From: CAZADS01 sp964483985
GTDB taxonomy: Bacteria; Pseudomonadota; Alphaproteobacteria; Thalassobaculales; Thalassobaculaceae
Reading direction: 5' to 3'
DNA: 7,063 nucleotides
NCBI GenBank assembly: GCA_964483985.1
Contig: CAZADS010000063.1
Span: 1-7,063 of the forward strand
The stretch's first letter is position 1; each line of letters opens with the position of its first letter. This document shows positions 4,449 through 7,063 of the stretch, piece by piece. The notes beneath the pieces were generated by a model, which saw nothing but the letters and a program-made list of their open reading frames with translations, was not told the origin of the DNA and did no database searches. A program made the position numbers and the translations under genes.

Positions 4449-6755
4449 CTATTTGTCCGTCATCACCCATTCTCCTGTCCAATCGGGGGGTGGAGGGTTG
4501 GCCTTAAACGACTTGCAACGGTCGATATATAATTTGCTTGGGATGTCTAAGCCGTTTGCACTTAAAGCAAGCGAGAATGACTTGGTTGCATCATCGAAAC
4601 GACGAGCTCGGTAGTGAGCAAGGCCTTCTGAAAAATACCCGACCACATCCATCCTATCGGGAAATGTTTCGTCGTCGTGAAAATCCAGTACTTCGTATAT
4701 GGACACTGGTTCTGTTTTGCCTTTTACTATAATTCGATCGAGTTCTCTTAAAGCATAGATTCCCTTTAGTTTATTCTGAGTGAATTCAGAAATTAGAATC
4801 TGCGCACCATAGGTTTTGCAGCTTCCTTCAAGGCGAGCGGCTAGGTTTACACCATCTCCAATCATCGTGAAATCCATACGCTTTGAAGACCCAATATTCC
4901 CAGTGACTACATTGTCGGTATTTATTCCGACCCCCATATTGACTGCTGGTTTATTATCCTTAAGTCTATTCGCGTTCCAAATTCTGAGTTGAGTAATCAT
5001 TGAAACAGCAGACCTGACAGCTGAGTCAGGTGCATCTTCACTGGGCAAAGGAATACCGAACCCTGCCATCATTGCATCGCCAATAAATTTGTCCAGCATA
5101 CCTCCTGCTTCACTAATACATTCAACCATAATTTCGAAATACTCGTTTAGCATTGATACGGTATCTTGAGGACCGAGCGCTTCGGCAATGGTGGTGAAAC
5201 TCCTAATATCAGTAAAAAGGATAGTTGCTTCTGCCGCTTGTCCCCCTAGCATTGCTTCTCCGTCCCCACCCTCCAGCAGTTGGTTGGCGAGTTGTGGATC
5301 CATATAGCGCGACATAGTAGACCGCACACGTTTTTCACTAGAAATGTCCTCAACTAGGATTAACGCCCCTATATTATCGCCTTCCCCCGATACCATAGGC
5401 TGTAGTGAGATATTAGCTGAGACTTTCTCCCCCTCTCCCGTGAATAAATCCGCATCCTCCAGATTTTGTTCTGCACCAGATTCTCGGACTTTTGTAATCT
5501 CTTCAATTAACCAAGCATTGCGTTCATCTAGAATTTCTGAAAACGGTTTATCTATTGAGATAGATGCTTGCATGCTCATGATGTTCTCCGCAGAGGAGTT
5601 GATGCTCTTCGTGAATCCTTCTTCATCAACGGTAATCACACCATTACTCATGCTATGAAGCATTGCCTCATTATAATTTTTGACAGCTTGCATGTCGTTA
5701 AATAACTTTGCGTTTTCTAGGCCTACTGAAATTTGAGCAGTAAACGCTTTGATCCTATTTTCATCCTCTTCGGTGAAGGGACCACCTATTTTGTTAAGGG
5801 CTTGTGTCACGCCAATTCGCTTCCCTATTTTATTTAAGATTGGAACGCACAAAACCGAACGGGTAAAAAAACCTGTTTGTTTATCAAAAGACGGGTTGAA
5901 TCGTAAATCAGCATAGGCATGGGGTATATTGACATTTTCCCCAGTCTGGAAAACCGCGCCGGCAATGCCGGCGTGGTTAGGTAAACGGATTTCCATCGCT
6001 CCTAACCCGACCCCTACCATCGAAAACAATTCATCAGTTTTTTCATCGTTCAGAAAAACGGTTGCGCGTTCTGCACTCAACATTTCTGTAGCGGCATCTA
6101 CAACGTGATTCAGCAGTTTTGAAAGATCAAGTTCGGTCGTTAACTTGGACACTAAATTCATAAATTCCAATTCACGTTGCTTTTGTGCTTCCATTCGTTC
6201 TGTCAGGGCAAAAGTATTTAGGGTCGATGCACATTGTGAGGCGACTATCCCTATCGCATCGATATCTTTTTTGTCGAAATCACCCTCAATTTTGTTCAAC
6301 ACTTGGAGAACGCCTATTGGGATTTCGCCAATAGTGAAAATAGGGACACATGCTATACTTTTTGTTTTGAATCCCGTCCGTTCATCTACGGTCGGATTGA
6401 ATCTCTCATCTTCATAAGGATTATTAACCGCGAGTGGTTCAGCATTGGTGAAAACCCACCCAGCAATACCAGACTGTTCGTCGATTCGAATTTCTCGGGA
6501 TAGATTGCCCAGAGCAACTCGGGTGTACAACTGATGGGTATCCGGGTCATGAAGAAACAGACTACCTCTTTCCGATTGGAGTTTGTCGGTTACGTGTTTA
6601 ATTAAATATTCCAAGATTTCATCAAATGAGGCTAAGCGTGATAAATCGCTTGCTATATCTCGTCGCTTTCTCTTGGATTTAGAGCGTGATTTCGACGCTA
6701 ACACTGTTTGGTTTGTTTCCCCGGTTGCCGGTTGCCTAACTGTTGGGGTTTTCAT
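4449..6755 (-). CDS. Soluble GAF-GAF-PAS class III (IIIb-type) adenylate cyclase
   Basis: The 768-residue product has no membrane helix and so is cytoplasmic. In order it has a basic N-terminus (21-33), GAF1 (about 41-185), GAF2 (about 208-350), a PAS domain (about 355-475) and a cyclase catalytic domain (about 505-690). Its C-terminal tail is TPR-like and ends with PPPPDWTGEWVMT, as in many bacterial cyclases. Catalytic residues look complete: metal-binding D516 in FTDIRSF and D560 in KFIGDAM, adenine-recognising K556, and transition-state N637 and R641 in GDGVNLAAR. The partner adenine residue is T630 instead of Asp, the mark of class IIIb enzymes, several of which are stimulated by bicarbonate. 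It should make cAMP from ATP, with activity set by ligands of the GAF/PAS domains. AAGGTG (6761-6766) lies 5 bases ahead of the ATG, which overlaps the stop of the preceding gene. Confidence 0.93.
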   Translation of the reverse strand: MKTPTVRQPATGETNQTVLASKSRSKSKRKRRDIASDLSRLASFDEILEYLIKHVTDKLQSERGSLFLHDPDTHQLYTRVALGNLSREIRIDEQSGIAGWVFTNAEPLAVNNPYEDERFNPTVDERTGFKTKSIACVPIFTIGEIPIGVLQVLNKIEGDFDKKDIDAIGIVASQCASTLNTFALTERMEAQKQRELEFMNLVSKLTTELDLSKLLNHVVDAATEMLSAERATVFLNDEKTDELFSMVGVGLGAMEIRLPNHAGIAGAVFQTGENVNIPHAYADLRFNPSFDKQTGFFTRSVLCVPILNKIGKRIGVTQALNKIGGPFTEEDENRIKAFTAQISVGLENAKLFNDMQAVKNYNEAMLHSMSNGVITVDEEGFTKSINSSAENIMSMQASISIDKPFSEILDERNAWLIEEITKVRESGAEQNLEDADLFTGEGEKVSANISLQPMVSGEGDNIGALILVEDISSEKRVRSTMSRYMDPQLANQLLEGGDGEAMLGGQAAEATILFTDIRSFTTIAEALGPQDTVSMLNEYFEIMVECISEAGGMLDKFIGDAMMAGFGIPLPSEDAPDSAVRSAVSMITQLRIWNANRLKDNKPAVNMGVGINTDNVVTGNIGSSKRMDFTMIGDGVNLAARLEGSCKTYGAQILISEFTQNKLKGIYALRELDRIIVKGKTEPVSIYEVLDFHDDETFPDRMDVVGYFSEGLAHYRARRFDDATKSFSLALSANGLDIPSKLYIDRCKSFKANPPPPDWTGEWVMTDK
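5957..5973. repeat. GC-rich 17-base palindrome inside the cyclase gene
   Basis: CGCCGGCA at 5957-5964 and TGCCGGCG at 5966-5973 are perfect inverted copies around one central A. The region encodes part of GAF2 (HAGIAGAV). It is far richer in GC than its surroundings and could form a stable hairpin in mRNA. A chance result of the glycine/alanine-rich code is the simplest explanation. Confidence 0.3.
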
Positions 6756-6979
6756 CGATTCACCTTCCCGCTTAGCTGGTCCTCGTAATCATTACGCATA
6801 CGCTCCATCGTATCCCTCAGTGCCTGCACATTTGATTCAGAATCTCGGCGTGAGGCTTCGTGGGCTGCCTTCCCACTGTCCAATTTTTCCTCGTAATCAT
6901 AAAGCATACGCTCCATCCTATCACACAGAGCTTGCACATTTGATACAGAATCTCGCCATGAGGCATCGTGGGCTGCCAT
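6752..6979 (-). CDS. Small two-repeat coiled-coil protein, translationally coupled to the cyclase
   Basis: The 75-residue product consists almost wholly of two copies of a unit of about 36 residues, each starting AAH-[DE]-AS-x-RDS and running through SNVQAL, MERM, DYE and ending L-(D)-SGK; about 26 positions are identical. Charged residues and spaced hydrophobics (VQAL..RMERM..DYEEKL) suggest amphipathic, coiled-coil helices. It is hydrophilic with no membrane segment. Its TGA overlaps the cyclase ATG (ATGA at 6755-6752), which argues that it is a real gene translated with the cyclase, perhaps a partner or regulator; that role is inference. ATG 6979 was chosen. GTG 6982 and TTG 6991 are also in frame after a stop; the only ribosome site is a weak GGA, so the start is uncertain. 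No known family is recognised. Confidence 0.6.
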   Translation of the reverse strand: MAAHDASWRDSVSNVQALCDRMERMLYDYEEKLDSGKAAHEASRRDSESNVQALRDTMERMRNDYEDQLSGKVNR

Positions 6980-6996
6980 CACAATGTCCAAAATTT
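6781..6996. repeat. Two tandem 108-bp direct repeats
   Basis: The first copy is 6781-6888 and the second 6889-6996, with about 16 mismatches in 108 positions by hand alignment and no gaps. The period is a multiple of three, so the frame is kept and the repeats encode the two 36-residue units of the small gene. The copies begin with CCTCGTAATCAT and share a conserved stretch around TTTGAT-x-CAGAATCTCG. Similarity outside the repeat is not evident. The high identity points to a fairly recent tandem duplication. Confidence 0.9.
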
Positions 6997-7063
6997 GATA
7001 TTAATCATAAATAAAACTCTCAAGAATATCACTAAGAGCATTAAAAATTTAATCAAAAAGACG
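6980..7063 (-). other. Upstream region of the repeat-protein/cyclase operon
   Basis: This AT-rich end of the window should hold the promoter of the minus-strand pair unless the operon continues outside. Read on the minus strand there is TTGATT near 7054 and TTGAGA near 7022, but neither has a convincing -10 box at 16-18 bases (TTGAGA with 17 bases leads to TATCAA). An in-frame TAA precedes the small gene, so its coding frame does not extend past the window edge. Confidence 0.3.

Noticed and set aside
4350..4732. Plus-strand frames of 60 and 64 codons across the end of the PII operon and the cyclase 3' end
   Set aside because: They overlap well-supported genes in other frames and show no domain, conserved motif or ribosome site.
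6781..6996. Tandem repeats as a CRISPR array or regulatory iterons
   Set aside because: There are only two copies, directly adjacent with no spacers, with a period divisible by three and coding identity kept; they are explained as a protein-coding duplication.
6583..7014. 143-codon plus-strand frame with internal repeats, spanning the cyclase start and the 108-bp repeats
   Set aside because: Its repeats follow from the DNA repeat. The opposite frame has an ATGA junction with the cyclase and a charged coiled-coil composition, while this frame is antisense and has no ribosome site.

Overview
This window is a compact stretch of bacterial DNA, moderately AT-rich, with Shine-Dalgarno sites ahead of most genes. 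It holds seven complete genes and one truncated gene. No rRNA, tRNA, CRISPR array, transposase or phage gene is visible, and no stretch over 300 bases lacks a gene. The gene set (PQQ-type sugar dehydrogenase tail, F420/deazaflavin-type reductase, DUF1330, DUF1538 with PII-like proteins, GAF-GAF-PAS adenylate cyclase) would suit an uncultured, possibly marine, Gram-negative bacterium. That assignment is inference, and no marker gene fixes the lineage.

Layout, left to right. (1) Positions 2-454 (+) are the C-terminal end of a PQQ-dependent aldose sugar dehydrogenase-like protein. (2) 547-738 (+) encodes a 63-residue, eight-cysteine zinc-ribbon-like protein with a strong ribosome site. (3) Two minus-strand genes follow: a Ddn/DUF385-type deazaflavin-dependent oxidoreductase (885-1319) and a DUF1330 protein (1428-1718). 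A 12-bp perfect palindrome lies inside the candidate promoter of the first. (4) A regulatory gap separates these from a plus-strand operon: a DUF1538 multi-pass membrane protein with two homologous halves (1987-3708), then two different PII-like proteins (3737-4093 and 4106-4402). (5) Converging on that operon, with only 46 bases between the stop codons, is a minus-strand pair. It consists of a small coiled-coil protein made of two 36-residue repeats (6752-6979), joined by an ATGA overlap to a soluble GAF-GAF-PAS-class III adenylate cyclase (4449-6755).

The most interesting part is the DUF1538/PII/PII operon. PII proteins commonly gate or regulate membrane transporters, so two dedicated PII-like proteins behind an uncharacterised duplicated membrane protein suggest a transporter with its own ligand-sensing regulators. 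The neighbouring cyclase has threonine in place of aspartate at the adenine-recognition site, the hallmark of class IIIb (bicarbonate-responsive) cyclases. Since the PII-like protein SbtB of cyanobacteria binds cAMP, a functional link between the two halves of this locus is a testable hypothesis, but nothing in the sequence proves it.
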